Source: Flavobacteriaceae bacterium
Lineage (GTDB): Bacteria > Bacteroidota > Bacteroidia > Flavobacteriales > Flavobacteriaceae
Reading direction: 5' to 3'
Length of the DNA: 17,385 nucleotides
Assembly: GCA_019752245.1 (NCBI GenBank)
Contig: JAIEMH010000358.1
Coordinates: 1-17,385, forward strand
Below, in pieces: positions 1-8,377 of the stretch; the stretch's first letter is position 1, and every line of letters starts with the position of its first letter. The notes beneath the pieces are model-generated. The model was not told the origin of the DNA and searched no databases. It saw nothing but the letters and a program-made list of their open reading frames with translations. A program made the translations under genes and the position numbers.

Positions 1-566
1 AAAGTATTCAGAAAAACTTCCTTCCTCAATCGTCTTCCGATTTTATTTTTGCTATTATAGTTGAAGAATATGGACTTTTTGGAGCAATAGTAATTTTAGG
101 ATTATACATGTTGTTGTTGTTCCGTTTTATTGTTGCTGCGCACAAATCTAATTCTCTTTTCGGAAAATTAGTCGTCGTTGGACTCGGATTTCCAATTGTG
201 TTTCAAGCTTTAATTAATATGGCAGTTGCTGTAGAATTGTTACCAGTTACTGGTCAGACGTTGCCATTAATTAGTTCTGGAGGAAGTTCTGTTTGGATGA
301 CTTGTATTGCAATAGGGATTATTTTAAGTGTAACCAAAAAAGAAGAAGAAGTAGCACTTGAGCTAGAGGAAAAACAAAAACGAGAAGAAGCTTTAAAACG
401 CTTAATAGACAAACAATTACAAGAGGATGAAGATGAGATTGATCAAGTTGATGAAAATCAAGAAAAAGTAAATCAGATGAAATCCTCCATAAAAAATAAA
501 ATAAAGGAAGATCAAGAAGATTATTCAATTACTGATAATCCGATGAATGCAGTTTTGAAGAAGTAA
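1..566 (+). CDS. ftsW: FtsW, septal peptidoglycan polymerase (3' part)
   Basis: C-terminal part of a SEDS-family glycosyltransferase that polymerises lipid II at the division septum. The 5' end lies outside the window; the reading frame is already open at base 3. The SEDS signatures are visible: FLPQSSSDFIFAIIVEEYG early in the fragment and LPVTGQTLPLISSGGSS before the last membrane helix. After that helix there is an unusually long cytoplasmic tail of about 75 residues, dense in Glu, Lys and Gln and probably coiled coil (KKEEEVALELEEKQKREEA). The ATG at 108 is internal and not the real start. It is the first gene of the dcw cluster seen here; murG begins 85 nt downstream. Family assignment is firm. 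A RodA paralogue is the alternative, but position next to murG argues for FtsW. Confidence 0.93.
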   Translation, partial: SIQKNFLPQSSSDFIFAIIVEEYGLFGAIVILGLYMLLLFRFIVAAHKSNSLFGKLVVVGLGFPIVFQALINMAVAVELLPVTGQTLPLISSGGSSVWMTCIAIGIILSVTKKEEEVALELEEKQKREEALKRLIDKQLQEDEDEIDQVDENQEKVNQMKSSIKNKIKEDQEDYSITDNPMNAVLKK

Positions 567-610
567 TTGGTGTTTAGTTTTAAGTATTCAATTAAATCAA
601 TGATAAAAAA

Positions 611-639
611 TCTCTGTGAATTCTCTGTGAATTTCACAG
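611..639. repeat. 11-bp tandem repeat plus palindrome between ftsW and murG
   Basis: TCTCTGTGAAT occurs twice in tandem (611-621 and 622-632), and the second copy runs into the palindrome CTGTGAATTTCACAG (625-639). It could form a short hairpin just before murG but has no T-run, so it does not look like a terminator. It may be an intergenic repeat remnant; function unknown. Confidence 0.5.
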
Positions 640-651
640 TAAAAATAAAAG

Positions 652-1743
652 ATGAGAAATTACAAATTCATATTAAGTGGTGGCGGAACTGGCGGACATA
701 TCTATCCGGCAATTGCTATTGCCAATGAATTAAAAGTCCGTTTTCCAGATTGTGAAATCCTTTTTGTAGGTGCGCAAGACAAAATGGAAATGCAAAAAGT
801 ACCACAATCAGGTTACAAAATTGAAGGACTTTGGATTGCTGGTTTACAAAGAAAATTGACGTTGCAAAACGCTATGTTTCCATTAAAAGTAATCAATAGT
901 TTATGGAAATCTAGAAAAATAATTAAAAATTTCAAACCAGATGTAGTTATTGGAACTGGCGGATTCGCAAGCGGACCATTGTTGCAAACGGCAAACTCGT
1001 TAAATATTCCAACCGTTATTCAAGAACAAAATTCTTATCCTGGAATTACAAACAAATTGTTGAGTAAAAAAGCCAATGCAATTTGCGTAGCGTATGAAAA
1101 TTTAGAGAAATTTTTCCCGAAAGAGAAAATTGTTTTTACTGGAAATCCTGTGCGTCAAGATATTTTGGATATCGATTCTAAGCGAAATGAAGCACTTTCG
1201 TATTTCAATTTGGATGAAAATAAAAAAACAGTATTAATAATTGGCGGAAGTTTAGGTGCAAGAAGAATCAATCAATTAATTGCAAAAGAAATAGATTTTT
1301 TACGCAATAATGATTTGCAAATAATTTGGCAATGTGGCAATTTGTATATGTCAGATTATAAGCATTTTTCTGAATTAGAAAATGTGCAGGTAGTTTCGTT
1401 TATTGATAGAATGGATTTGATTTATGCTGCTGCCGATTTTGTAATATCTCGTGCAGGAGCATCATCAGTTTCTGAATTGTGTTTGGTAGCAAAACCAACA
1501 ATTTTCATTCCATCACCAAATGTTGCTGAAGATCACCAAACCAAAAATGCTAAGGCAATTGTTGATAAAAATGGAGCATTGCTTATAAAAGAAAGCGAAC
1601 TAGACGAGAAATTCGAATCGGTTTTCAACAAACTAATTCATGACGAAAATTTGCAAAAAAATTTGAGTCAAAACATGAAGAAGTTAGGCAAACCAAATGC
1701 AACAAATGATATAGTTGAACAAATAATAAAGCTAATACAATAG
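652..1743 (+). CDS. murG: MurG, lipid II-forming N-acetylglucosaminyltransferase
   Basis: Transfers GlcNAc from UDP-GlcNAc onto lipid I to make lipid II, at the cytoplasmic face of the inner membrane. The 363-residue protein has the full GT28 layout. The N-terminal glycine loop GGTGGH lies at 11-16 and GTGGFASGP at 101-109. The C-domain nucleotide-sugar-binding segment has GGSLGARR (198-205), SRAGASSVSE (266-275) and EDHQTKNA (293-300). Length is normal for the family. The ATG at 652 directly precedes the first beta strand (YKFILSGGG), so the start is well supported; an A-rich leader rather than a Shine-Dalgarno site precedes it. It lies between ftsW and murC in the usual Bacteroidota dcw order. 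Confidence 0.97.
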   Translation: MRNYKFILSGGGTGGHIYPAIAIANELKVRFPDCEILFVGAQDKMEMQKVPQSGYKIEGLWIAGLQRKLTLQNAMFPLKVINSLWKSRKIIKNFKPDVVIGTGGFASGPLLQTANSLNIPTVIQEQNSYPGITNKLLSKKANAICVAYENLEKFFPKEKIVFTGNPVRQDILDIDSKRNEALSYFNLDENKKTVLIIGGSLGARRINQLIAKEIDFLRNNDLQIIWQCGNLYMSDYKHFSELENVQVVSFIDRMDLIYAAADFVISRAGASSVSELCLVAKPTIFIPSPNVAEDHQTKNAKAIVDKNGALLIKESELDEKFESVFNKLIHDENLQKNLSQNMKKLGKPNATNDIVEQIIKLIQ

Positions 1744-1831
1744 CAATATCGATGTCAAATTCAAAAATTCAAAAGTAAAATTTGAGTTTTGAAGTTGATT
1801 TTGAAGTTGAATTTTCAAATTGAAATTTAAA
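1744..1831 (+). other. Repetitive murG-murC spacer
   Basis: The 88-nt gap contains AAATTCAAAA-type words followed by a 12-bp tandem repeat TTTTGAAGTTGA (two copies). The two halves are partly complementary and could fold weakly. There is no T-run, so murG and murC are probably still co-transcribed. No gene is seen in it. Confidence 0.45.
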
Positions 1832-3175
1832 ATGAATCTAAACCAAATACAAAACGTCTATTTCATAGGAATTGGAGGCATCGGAATGAGTGCTTTGGCT
1901 CGTTATTTCCAAAACATTGGTAAAAATGTTTCGGGTTATGACAAGACACCAACAATGCTCACCGACGAATTAGTTGCTGGAGGAATGACGATTCATTTTG
2001 AAGACTCTATAAGCGCAATTCCATCAGATTTTTATGTAGAAAATACGTTGGTAATTGTAACACCAGCCGTTCCGGTTTCGCATTCAGAGTGGAATTATTT
2101 TATAGAAAGAGAGTATGTAATTAAAAAACGTGCCGAAGTTCTTGGTTTAATTACGAAAGATACGTTCTGTTTTGCAGTTGCTGGTACGCACGGAAAAACT
2201 ACCACATCAAGTATTCTTGGACATATTTTGTATGAAAGTGGTGCCGATGTTACAGCTTTTCTCGGCGGAATTGTAGAAAACTACCATTCCAATTTAATAG
2301 GAAGCGGAAAAACAGTTACCGTTGTTGAAGCTGATGAATTTGATCGTTCTTTCCTTCATTTGCATCCAAATATTGCTTGTGTAACCTCTATGGATGCTGA
2401 TCATTTAGATATTTATGGTGATAAAGAAGCCATCGAAGAATCGTTTAGAGAATTTGCAAAAAAAGTTCAAGATAAAACCAAAATGTTTGTCCCAAAAGGA
2501 TTGGATTTAGAAGGTTTGACCATTGCAATAAATGAAGAGGCAACTTTCAAAGCATTCAATATCAGAATTGAAAATAGTAGTTACGTATTTGATGTGCAAA
2601 CACCATCAGAAACTATAAAAGATATAGCCTTTGCTTTGCCTGGACATCACAATTTAATGAATGCTTTAATGGCTTTAGCAATGGCAAAGACTTATGGTAC
2701 CCCAACCGAGTCCATTGCTAAAGCTTTAGCATCCTTTAAAGGTGTTCAAAGAAGATTTTCGTATCAAATAAAATCAGAAAATCGTGTTTATATAGATGAT
2801 TATGCACATCATCCAACAGAAATTAATGCAGTGCATCAAGCTGTGAGAGAATTGTATCCAAATCAAAAAGTTTTGGCGATTTTTCAACCACATTTATTTA
2901 GCAGAACTAAAGATTTTGCTGATGATTTTGCGAAAAGTCTGTCACAATTTGATGAAGTAATTTTATTAGACATTTATCCAGCACGCGAATTGCCAATGGA
3001 AGGAATTACAACTTCATGGCTGATGTCAAAAATGACAAATGATACTAAAAAATTAGTTTCTAAAGCAGATTTAATTTCATCAATTTTAGCTTCAGATGCA
3101 ACTGTAATTGTGACTATTGGAGCTGGTGACATTGGTGAGTTGGTGCCAAAAATTAAAAGTGCTCTAAATCAATAA
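1832..3175 (+). CDS. murC: MurC, UDP-N-acetylmuramate--L-alanine ligase
   Basis: Cytoplasmic ATP-dependent ligase that adds the first amino acid, L-alanine, to UDP-MurNAc. The N-terminal Rossmann motif GIGGIGMSALA follows immediately after the start. The Mur-ligase ATP loop AGTHGKTTTS lies at about 117-126, and EADEFDRSF and the C-domain DDYAHHPTEI are also present. I chose the ATG at 1832, giving 447 residues. An in-frame TTG at 1820 would add only four residues (starting M/L-K-F-K) within the repetitive spacer, and the usual MurC N-terminus begins at or near MNLNQI. The length fits the family. In many Bacteroidota murB and ddl are not between murC and ftsQ, and the same is true here. Confidence 0.96.
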   Translation: MNLNQIQNVYFIGIGGIGMSALARYFQNIGKNVSGYDKTPTMLTDELVAGGMTIHFEDSISAIPSDFYVENTLVIVTPAVPVSHSEWNYFIEREYVIKKRAEVLGLITKDTFCFAVAGTHGKTTTSSILGHILYESGADVTAFLGGIVENYHSNLIGSGKTVTVVEADEFDRSFLHLHPNIACVTSMDADHLDIYGDKEAIEESFREFAKKVQDKTKMFVPKGLDLEGLTIAINEEATFKAFNIRIENSSYVFDVQTPSETIKDIAFALPGHHNLMNALMALAMAKTYGTPTESIAKALASFKGVQRRFSYQIKSENRVYIDDYAHHPTEINAVHQAVRELYPNQKVLAIFQPHLFSRTKDFADDFAKSLSQFDEVILLDIYPARELPMEGITTSWLMSKMTNDTKKLVSKADLISSILASDATVIVTIGAGDIGELVPKIKSALNQ

Positions 3176-3213
3176 TTTTGAGCGTTAGCCTGACAGAATA
3201 AAAATAAAAAAAT

Positions 3214-3936
3214 ATGAAGTTTCTAAAATGGTACAATATTCGATTACTACTAATGTTTGCATTGGTAATTTTCTTGTATTCTTTTACGTCAAATAGAAAT
3301 TCACATAGAAGATTAACCAAATCTGAGGTCGTTTTTGTTGGAGATAATAAGAATTTTGTTAAACAAGAATCGGTTAATAAATTGTTAATAGAAAATATTT
3401 CAGATGTAAAAACCATAGCAAAAGAGGACTTAAATTTGAACAAATTGGAAAATTCTATCAACAAACATCCTATGGTTGAAAAATCAGAGGTTTTTGTAAG
3501 TGTTGATGGTGTCCTAAAGGCAGTGGTAAAGCAAAAAACGCCTATAGCACGAGCGTTTGATGAGTTTGGTTCTTTTTATATTGATTATGAAGGAAATAGA
3601 ATGCCGCTTTCGGATGTAAATACAGCAAGAGTACCCTTAATTTCGGGTGTTATTGATGCTAAAAATGAGAAAAAATTATCTGAAGTTTTGAAGATGATTT
3701 ATGATGATGAGTTTTTGAAAAAAAACATAATTGGAGTAGAAATTTTGTCGGATGAGAGCTTAATGATGACCAACAGAAATTTTAGTTATCAAATAGAGTT
3801 TGGCAAAATGATGAATGTGGAAAGAAAATTTAAGAATTACAAAGCGTTTTTTCAAAAAGCAGTTTTAGACAGTACGCTGTACAAATACAAGAGAATAAAC
3901 TTAAGATTTACGCAGCAAGTTGTTTGCACAAAATAA
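3214..3936 (+). CDS. ftsQ: FtsQ-type cell division protein
   Basis: Bitopic divisome protein linking early and late division proteins. The 240-residue product has a short cytoplasmic N-terminus, one membrane helix at about residues 9-25 (IRLLLMFALVIFLYSF), then a periplasmic part. The latter fits a POTRA-like segment (KSEVVFVGDNKNFV onwards) followed by the FtsQ beta domain with KHPMVEKSEVFV and FGSFYIDYEGNRMPLSD. FtsQ diverges strongly in sequence, so assignment rests on topology, these fragments and its exact position between murC and ftsA. The start ATG at 3214 follows an A-rich leader. Spacing to ftsA is 45 nt. Confidence 0.9.
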   Translation: MKFLKWYNIRLLLMFALVIFLYSFTSNRNSHRRLTKSEVVFVGDNKNFVKQESVNKLLIENISDVKTIAKEDLNLNKLENSINKHPMVEKSEVFVSVDGVLKAVVKQKTPIARAFDEFGSFYIDYEGNRMPLSDVNTARVPLISGVIDAKNEKKLSEVLKMIYDDEFLKKNIIGVEILSDESLMMTNRNFSYQIEFGKMMNVERKFKNYKAFFQKAVLDSTLYKYKRINLRFTQQVVCTK

Positions 3937-3981
3937 CAAGCATATCAAACGAAGAATAGAATTGGCAAATTAATTGACAAT

Positions 3982-5373
3982 ATGGAGAACAGAGAAAACA
4001 TTGCGGTTGGTTTAGACATTGGAACTACGAAAATCGTAGCCATGATTGGGAGAAAAAATGAATATGGTAAACTTGAAATTTTAGGACTTGGAAAAGCTAA
4101 AAGTTTGGGTGTTGCAAGAGGCGTTGTAAATAATATCACGCAAACCATTCAGTCTATACAGCAGGCAGTTTTAGAAGCCGAAGAAAATTCAGGTTACAAA
4201 ATTAACGATGTAGTTGTTGGCATAGCAGGACAACACATTCGCAGTATTCAACACACCGATTACATTAGCAGAAGCAATCCTGAAGAAGTAATTAGTGGAA
4301 AAGATATTCAGTTGCTAATTGATCAAGTAAATAAATTAGCAATGCTGCCTGGCGAAGAAATTATTCACGTCTTGCCACAAGAATTTAAAATTGATGGACA
4401 ATCGGAAATTAAAGAGCCAATTGGTATGTATGGCGGAAGATTGGAAGCTAGTTTTCACGTTGTAGTAGGACAAGCGTCGTCAATTAGAAACGTTGGAAGA
4501 TGCATTCAAAGTTCAGGTATTGAATTGTCTGGATTAACATTAGAACCATTAGCTTCGGCAGATGCAGTTTTGAGTCAAGAAGAAAAGGAAGCTGGTGTTG
4601 CATTAATCGATATTGGTGGTGGAACAACAGATCTAGCCATTTTTAAAGATGGAATCATCCGTCATACTGCAGTAATTCCATTTGGTGGAAATGTTATTAC
4701 AGAAGACATCAAAGAAGGTTGCTCGATTATAGAAAAACAAGCAGAATTATTAAAAGTAAAATTTGGTTCGGCTTGGCCTGGTGAAAATAAAGACAATGAA
4801 ATAGTTTCAATTCCTGGATTAAGAGGTAGAGAACCAAAAGAAATATCGTTAAAAAACTTATCGAAAATTATTCATGCACGTGTAGTTGAAATTATTGAAC
4901 AGGTTTTTACAGAAATTAAAGCATACGGACACGAAGATCCAAGAAAGAAATTAATTGCAGGTATTGTATTGACTGGTGGTGGAGCACAATTGCAACACAT
5001 CAAACAATTAGTAGAATACATAACAGGAATGGATACTAGAATTGGATATCCAAACGAGCATTTAGCCGGAAATTCAAGCGAAGATATTTCTAGTCCTTTA
5101 TTTGCAACAGCGGTTGGACTAGTAATGAATAGTATTGAAAACAATACGCAAAGTGCTTACAAGTTAGAAGTATCGCAAGCAATTCCGCAGCCAAGACCTA
5201 TAGTTAGACAAGTTGTTGAAGAAAAGCAAGAGGTATTTAGTGAAGAAGTAGTAGAAGAAAAAGTTGTCAATAAAGTAGAGAAAGAGCCTGAGACAACCGA
5301 AGGAAGAATAAGAAAATCATTCTTTGATAAATATGTCGATAAAATCAAAGACTTTTTAGATAATGCAGAGTAA
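3982..5373 (+). CDS. ftsA: FtsA, actin-like FtsZ membrane tether
   Basis: ATP-binding actin homologue that anchors FtsZ to the inner membrane. Phosphate-1 motif GLDIGTTK is at 10-17, phosphate-2 LIDIGGGTTDLAIF at 208-221, and the adenosine motif GIVLTGGGAQL at 327-337. Subdomain 1C lies between the first two, as expected. After the actin core comes a charged linker rich in Glu and Val (about 405-440), then an amphipathic membrane-targeting helix at 441-463 (RKSFFDKYVDKIKDFL). At 463 residues it is slightly longer than the E. coli protein because of the linker. It is followed by ftsZ after 104 nt. Confidence 0.97.
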   Translation: MENRENIAVGLDIGTTKIVAMIGRKNEYGKLEILGLGKAKSLGVARGVVNNITQTIQSIQQAVLEAEENSGYKINDVVVGIAGQHIRSIQHTDYISRSNPEEVISGKDIQLLIDQVNKLAMLPGEEIIHVLPQEFKIDGQSEIKEPIGMYGGRLEASFHVVVGQASSIRNVGRCIQSSGIELSGLTLEPLASADAVLSQEEKEAGVALIDIGGGTTDLAIFKDGIIRHTAVIPFGGNVITEDIKEGCSIIEKQAELLKVKFGSAWPGENKDNEIVSIPGLRGREPKEISLKNLSKIIHARVVEIIEQVFTEIKAYGHEDPRKKLIAGIVLTGGGAQLQHIKQLVEYITGMDTRIGYPNEHLAGNSSEDISSPLFATAVGLVMNSIENNTQSAYKLEVSQAIPQPRPIVRQVVEEKQEVFSEEVVEEKVVNKVEKEPETTEGRIRKSFFDKYVDKIKDFLDNAE

Positions 5374-5477
5374 TTTAATATTAGATATTTAATGTTGAAT
5401 GGGAAGGAATCTTAAACGATTCAAAATGAATAATAATAGAATTTAGAATACAGAATTAAAAATAAAACCAAAATAGT
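5374..5477 (+). other. ftsA-ftsZ spacer
   Basis: AT-rich, 104 nt, with one small hairpin (GAATC / GATTC arms at 5407-5411 and 5418-5422, 6-nt loop) and no T-run. There is no convincing promoter match. ftsZ is probably transcribed with ftsA, possibly with extra internal initiation that I cannot identify. Confidence 0.35.
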
Positions 5478-7415
5478 ATGATGAGCAACTCAGAATTTGG
5501 AAGCATCTCATTTGATTTACCAAAAAATCAATCAAATGTAATTAAAGTTATAGGAGTTGGTGGCGGCGGAAGCAATGCAATCAACCACATGTTTAAGCAA
5601 GGAATCAAAGGTGTAGATTTCATCGTTTGTAATACTGATTCTCAGGCATTGCAAAACAGTCCTGTGCCAAACAAAATTCAGTTGGGTGTAAACTTAACAG
5701 AAGGTTTGGGTGCTGGAGCAAATCCTGATGTTGGTCAACAATCTGCAATTGAAAGCGTTGGAGATATTGAAAAAATGCTTGATAGTAATACCAAAATGGT
5801 TTTTATCACCGCAGGAATGGGTGGTGGAACTGGAACAGGTGCTGCACCAGTAATTGCTCAATTGGCGAAAGAAAGAGATATTCTTACTGTTGGAATTGTG
5901 ACTTTACCCTTCTCGTTTGAAGGTAAAGTTCGTCAAGACCAAGCAAGATTAGGAATAGAAAAATTGCGCAAGCAAGTAGATTCTTTAATTGTTATCAACA
6001 ACAATAAATTGAGAGAAGTTTATGGAAATCTTGGTTTTAAAGCAGGTTTCTCTAAAGCTGACGAAGTTTTAGCTACTGCATCTCGCGGAATTGCTGAAGT
6101 TATTACACATCACTATACACAAAATATCGATTTAAGAGATGTTAAAACGGTACTGTTTAATAGTGGAACTGCAATTATGGGTTCTTCAAACTCTTCTGGA
6201 GATAACAGAGCCAAAGAAGCTATTGTTGCAGCGTTAGATTCTCCATTGTTAGATGATAACAAAATAACAGGTGCCAAAAACGTATTGTTGCTTATCGTTT
6301 CAGGTACTAATGAAATTACTATGGATGAAATTGCCGAAATTAACGAGCATATTCAAGCCGAAGCGGGTCATAATGCCAATATTATTATGGGTGTTGGTGA
6401 AGACGAAAGCTTGGGCGATTCAATTGCAGTAACAATCATTGCTACAGGTTTTAATGTAGAACAACAAGACGGAATTATTAATACAGAAGTTAAAAAAATA
6501 ATTCACTCACTAGAAGATGAACAAAGATTGGTTCACGATTTAACGCAAAAACCAGTTGATTTTTTCCAATCAGTTACAGATGCGCCAATCGAAAAAAAAG
6601 AGGAGAAAATAGTATTTGAATTGATTGAAGATGAAGTTACGGTTGAGCCAGTTGTTGCTAAAGTTGACAACGACTTAATTGCAATGAACGAATTCATTCG
6701 CAATCTAGATGTGACTTTCGAAATTGTTTCTCCTATAAAAGATATCGATTTCCAATTTACAACGCCAGTTACAACTCCAGTTGTTAATGAGGTTAAAGTT
6801 GTTCAACCACAAGTTGTTGCTAGAGAAGAAGAGCAAATTACTTTCTCGTTTGATTTACCAGTTTCTAAACCAGAACCTAAAGTAGAACAAGACAGAATAA
6901 TTTTCGATTTATCTGCAGAAACTAAAGACATCAAAGTTAATGAACCAATAGAATTTGTACCAGTTACAGAGTTAAGTCAAAACGGTGTTATCAAATATTC
7001 CTTAGAAGAATATATGGAAATTGAAAATGATTTAATAAGCTCTAAACCAGTTGCAAAACTAGAAGATCCAATAGAAGAGTCTTTAAATTTCACAATGAAA
7101 GTTGCTGAGCCATCAAAGCCAACATACGCAACCCATTCAGAAGAGCTTTCTCCAATGGACATGACAATTGAAGAAACTTTAAAATTGCGTGCAGACGAAA
7201 GAAGACGTAAATTAAAAGAGTTCAACTACAAGTTTCACAACAACCCATCAAGAGTTGAAGAGCTAGAAAAAGAACCAGCATACAAAAGATTAGGAGTAGA
7301 TTTAACCGAAAATCAAAACTACAATCACAACTCAAGAATGTCTCTAGGAACAGATAGTAACGACGACGTTCAGTTGCGTTCAAACAATTCTTTCTTGCAT
7401 GACAATGTAGATTAA
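5478..7415 (+). CDS. ftsZ: FtsZ, tubulin-like division GTPase with long C-terminal tail
   Basis: GTPase that polymerises into the cytokinetic ring. The N-terminal nucleotide-binding segment has IGVGGGGSNAINHM (about 25-38), and the tubulin signature GGGTGTGA is at 115-122. The T7 synergy loop NIDLRD at 216-221 supplies the catalytic aspartates. The GTPase core ends near residue 325. About 320 residues follow: an acidic, Val/Pro-rich disordered linker to about residue 555, then a conserved-looking segment including KEPAYKRLGVDL (about 598-609). This is much longer than E. coli FtsZ but usual in Bacteroidota. Two adjacent ATGs (5478, 5481) are possible starts and differ by one residue. The dcw transcript ends just after this gene at a strong terminator. 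Confidence 0.97.
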   Translation: MMSNSEFGSISFDLPKNQSNVIKVIGVGGGGSNAINHMFKQGIKGVDFIVCNTDSQALQNSPVPNKIQLGVNLTEGLGAGANPDVGQQSAIESVGDIEKMLDSNTKMVFITAGMGGGTGTGAAPVIAQLAKERDILTVGIVTLPFSFEGKVRQDQARLGIEKLRKQVDSLIVINNNKLREVYGNLGFKAGFSKADEVLATASRGIAEVITHHYTQNIDLRDVKTVLFNSGTAIMGSSNSSGDNRAKEAIVAALDSPLLDDNKITGAKNVLLLIVSGTNEITMDEIAEINEHIQAEAGHNANIIMGVGEDESLGDSIAVTIIATGFNVEQQDGIINTEVKKIIHSLEDEQRLVHDLTQKPVDFFQSVTDAPIEKKEEKIVFELIEDEVTVEPVVAKVDNDLIAMNEFIRNLDVTFEIVSPIKDIDFQFTTPVTTPVVNEVKVVQPQVVAREEEQITFSFDLPVSKPEPKVEQDRIIFDLSAETKDIKVNEPIEFVPVTELSQNGVIKYSLEEYMEIENDLISSKPVAKLEDPIEESLNFTMKVAEPSKPTYATHSEELSPMDMTIEETLKLRADERRRKLKEFNYKFHNNPSRVEELEKEPAYKRLGVDLTENQNYNHNSRMSLGTDSNDDVQLRSNNSFLHDNVD

Positions 7416-7436
7416 TTACAAAACAATAACTAAATC

Positions 7437-7476
7437 TAACCCGAAAGTTCAACGTAATTTTCGGGTTATTTTTTTT
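7437..7476 (+). terminator. Intrinsic terminator after ftsZ
   Basis: A perfect 10-bp stem, TAACCCGAAA (7437-7446) with TTTCGGGTTA (7459-7468), a 12-nt loop and a run of eight T at 7469-7476. It starts 22 nt after the ftsZ stop and marks the end of the dcw transcript. Confidence 0.93.
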
Positions 7477-7490
7477 ACCTTTGCAAAGGT
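7476..7490 (+). promoter_or_regulatory. Possible Bacteroidota -7 element within a 14-bp palindrome
   Basis: TACCTTTG (7476-7483) matches the TAnnTTTG -7 box typical of Bacteroidota housekeeping promoters and sits inside the perfect palindrome ACCTTTGCAAAGGT (7477-7490). No TTG-type -33 box is found about 19 bp upstream, where the terminator lies, so promoter activity is uncertain. If used, it would give the YqeY-family gene a leader of over 200 nt. Confidence 0.35.
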
Positions 7491-7730
7491 TTTATTACTA
7501 AGTTTTGGAGCGAATGGTTTGGGAACTTTACTTAACCTTTTTTCTGCTTTCCATTACAAACTTTCCGTTTTTATAGAAAAAATGCAAAGGTTTTTCATTG
7601 CAAACGAAGTTCACTGAACTCCAATGAAAATAAAAAATATGTGAAGTAATCAGGACTAGAGAGCAGACCATTTGAACAAAGTTAAGGAATAAAACAAAAT
7701 CTAATAATTCTAACATATAAAACATAAAAT
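7491..7730 (+). other. Intergenic stretch before the yqeY-type gene, with hairpin element
   Basis: No gene is supported here. A 12-bp stem with one mismatch and one wobble forms from CTTTCCGTTTTT (7561-7572) and AAAAATGCAAAG (7578-7589). Flanking words such as TTTCCATTACAAA and TTTTTCATTGCAAACGAAG look like a degenerate copy of a dispersed intergenic repeat of a type I associate with flavobacterial genomes. That resemblance is from memory and not verified. Confidence 0.4.
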
Positions 7731-8180
7731 ATGAGTTTATCAACACAAATCATGGACGAAATGAAAACAGCCATGAGAGCAAAAGATACAGTAGCCTTAG
7801 AAGCACTAAGAGCCATCAAGTCAGAACTGCTTTTAGCACAAACTTCATCTGGATCTAAAGAAGAAATTTCAGAAGCAGAGGAAATTAAAATCCTTCAAAA
7901 ACTTGTAAAAATGCGTAAAGACAGCGCAGGTATATTTACAGCACAAAATCGTCCAGACTTAGCCGAACCAGAATTGGCTCAAATAACAGTAATCGAAAAA
8001 TTTCTTCCAGCACAATTATCAGAAGAAGAAGTAGAAGCAATTATTTCTAAAATTATTGCCGAAACTGGCGCTTCAGGAATCGCATCAATGGGAAAAGTGA
8101 TGGGCTTAGCATCTACACAAATTGGCGGACAAGCAGAAGGAAAAACCATTTCAGCTATCGTTAAAAAGTTATTAGTTTAA
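7731..8180 (+). CDS. GatB/YqeY-domain protein
   Basis: Small helical protein of the YqeY family, related to the tail domain of the GatB subunit of Asp/Glu-tRNA amidotransferase; its cellular role is not established. The 149 residues cover the full family length. The N-terminus MSLSTQIMDEMKTAMRAKD and the pattern ALRAIKSELLLAQ are typical. The middle has ILQKLVKMRKDSAGIF and EKFLPAQLSEEEVEAII, and the end SMGKVMGLASTQIGGQAEGK matches the usual C-terminal motif. The gene follows ftsZ in many Bacteroidota. It is separated from ftsZ by a terminator, so it is probably a transcription unit of its own; a tRNA gene lies 77 nt downstream. Confidence 0.93.
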   Translation: MSLSTQIMDEMKTAMRAKDTVALEALRAIKSELLLAQTSSGSKEEISEAEEIKILQKLVKMRKDSAGIFTAQNRPDLAEPELAQITVIEKFLPAQLSEEEVEAIISKIIAETGASGIASMGKVMGLASTQIGGQAEGKTISAIVKKLLV

Positions 8181-8184
8181 AAAA

Positions 8185-8249
8185 GTACGAGATACGAAGT
8201 CGGATTTACGAGGAGAAAAATTTCGTATTTCACACTTCGTAACTCGTAC
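8185..8249. repeat. Long imperfect inverted repeat between yqeY-type gene and tRNA
   Basis: Arms GTACGAGATACGAAGT (8185-8200) and ACTTCGTAACTCGTAC (8234-8249) pair at 15 of 16 positions around a 33-nt centre, which itself contains TACGA / TCGTA. A run of six A just left of the first arm becomes six T on the - strand, so it resembles a - strand terminator, but no - strand gene ends here. It may form the 3' end of the YqeY transcript, or be a dispersed repeat. Confidence 0.7.
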
Positions 8250-8257
8250 CTCAAAAA

Positions 8258-8331
8258 GGCTTCGTAGTTCAACTGGATAGAATATCAGATTTCGGCTCTG
8301 ATGGTTGCAGGTTCGAACCCTGCCGAGGTCA
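8258..8331 (+). tRNA. tRNA-Arg (anticodon TCG)
   Basis: A 74-nt cloverleaf. The acceptor stem GGCTTCG (8258-8264) pairs with CGAGGTC (8324-8330) with two G-T wobbles. The D arm is GTTC / GAAT. The anticodon stem TCAGA / TCTGA encloses the loop TTTCGGC, putting anticodon TCG at 8292-8294 (reads CGA). The T arm is GCAGG-TTCGAAC-CCTGC (8307-8323). The discriminator base is A8331, and CCA is not encoded. Confidence 0.95.
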
Positions 8332-8340
8332 CTTTTTCAT

Positions 8341-8377
8341 CTCCAATCCCTTCTAAACGAATGATTGGGGGTTTTTT
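8341..8377 (+). terminator. Intrinsic terminator after tRNA-Arg
   Basis: Stem CTCCAATC (8341-8348) with GATTGGGG (8363-8370), eight pairs including one wobble, 14-nt loop, then G and six T (8372-8377). It lies 10 nt after the tRNA. Confidence 0.85.

Noticed and set aside
1820..1831. TTG start for murC adding four residues
   Set aside because: The ATG at 1832 gives the family's usual N-terminus; the extra codons lie in the repetitive spacer.
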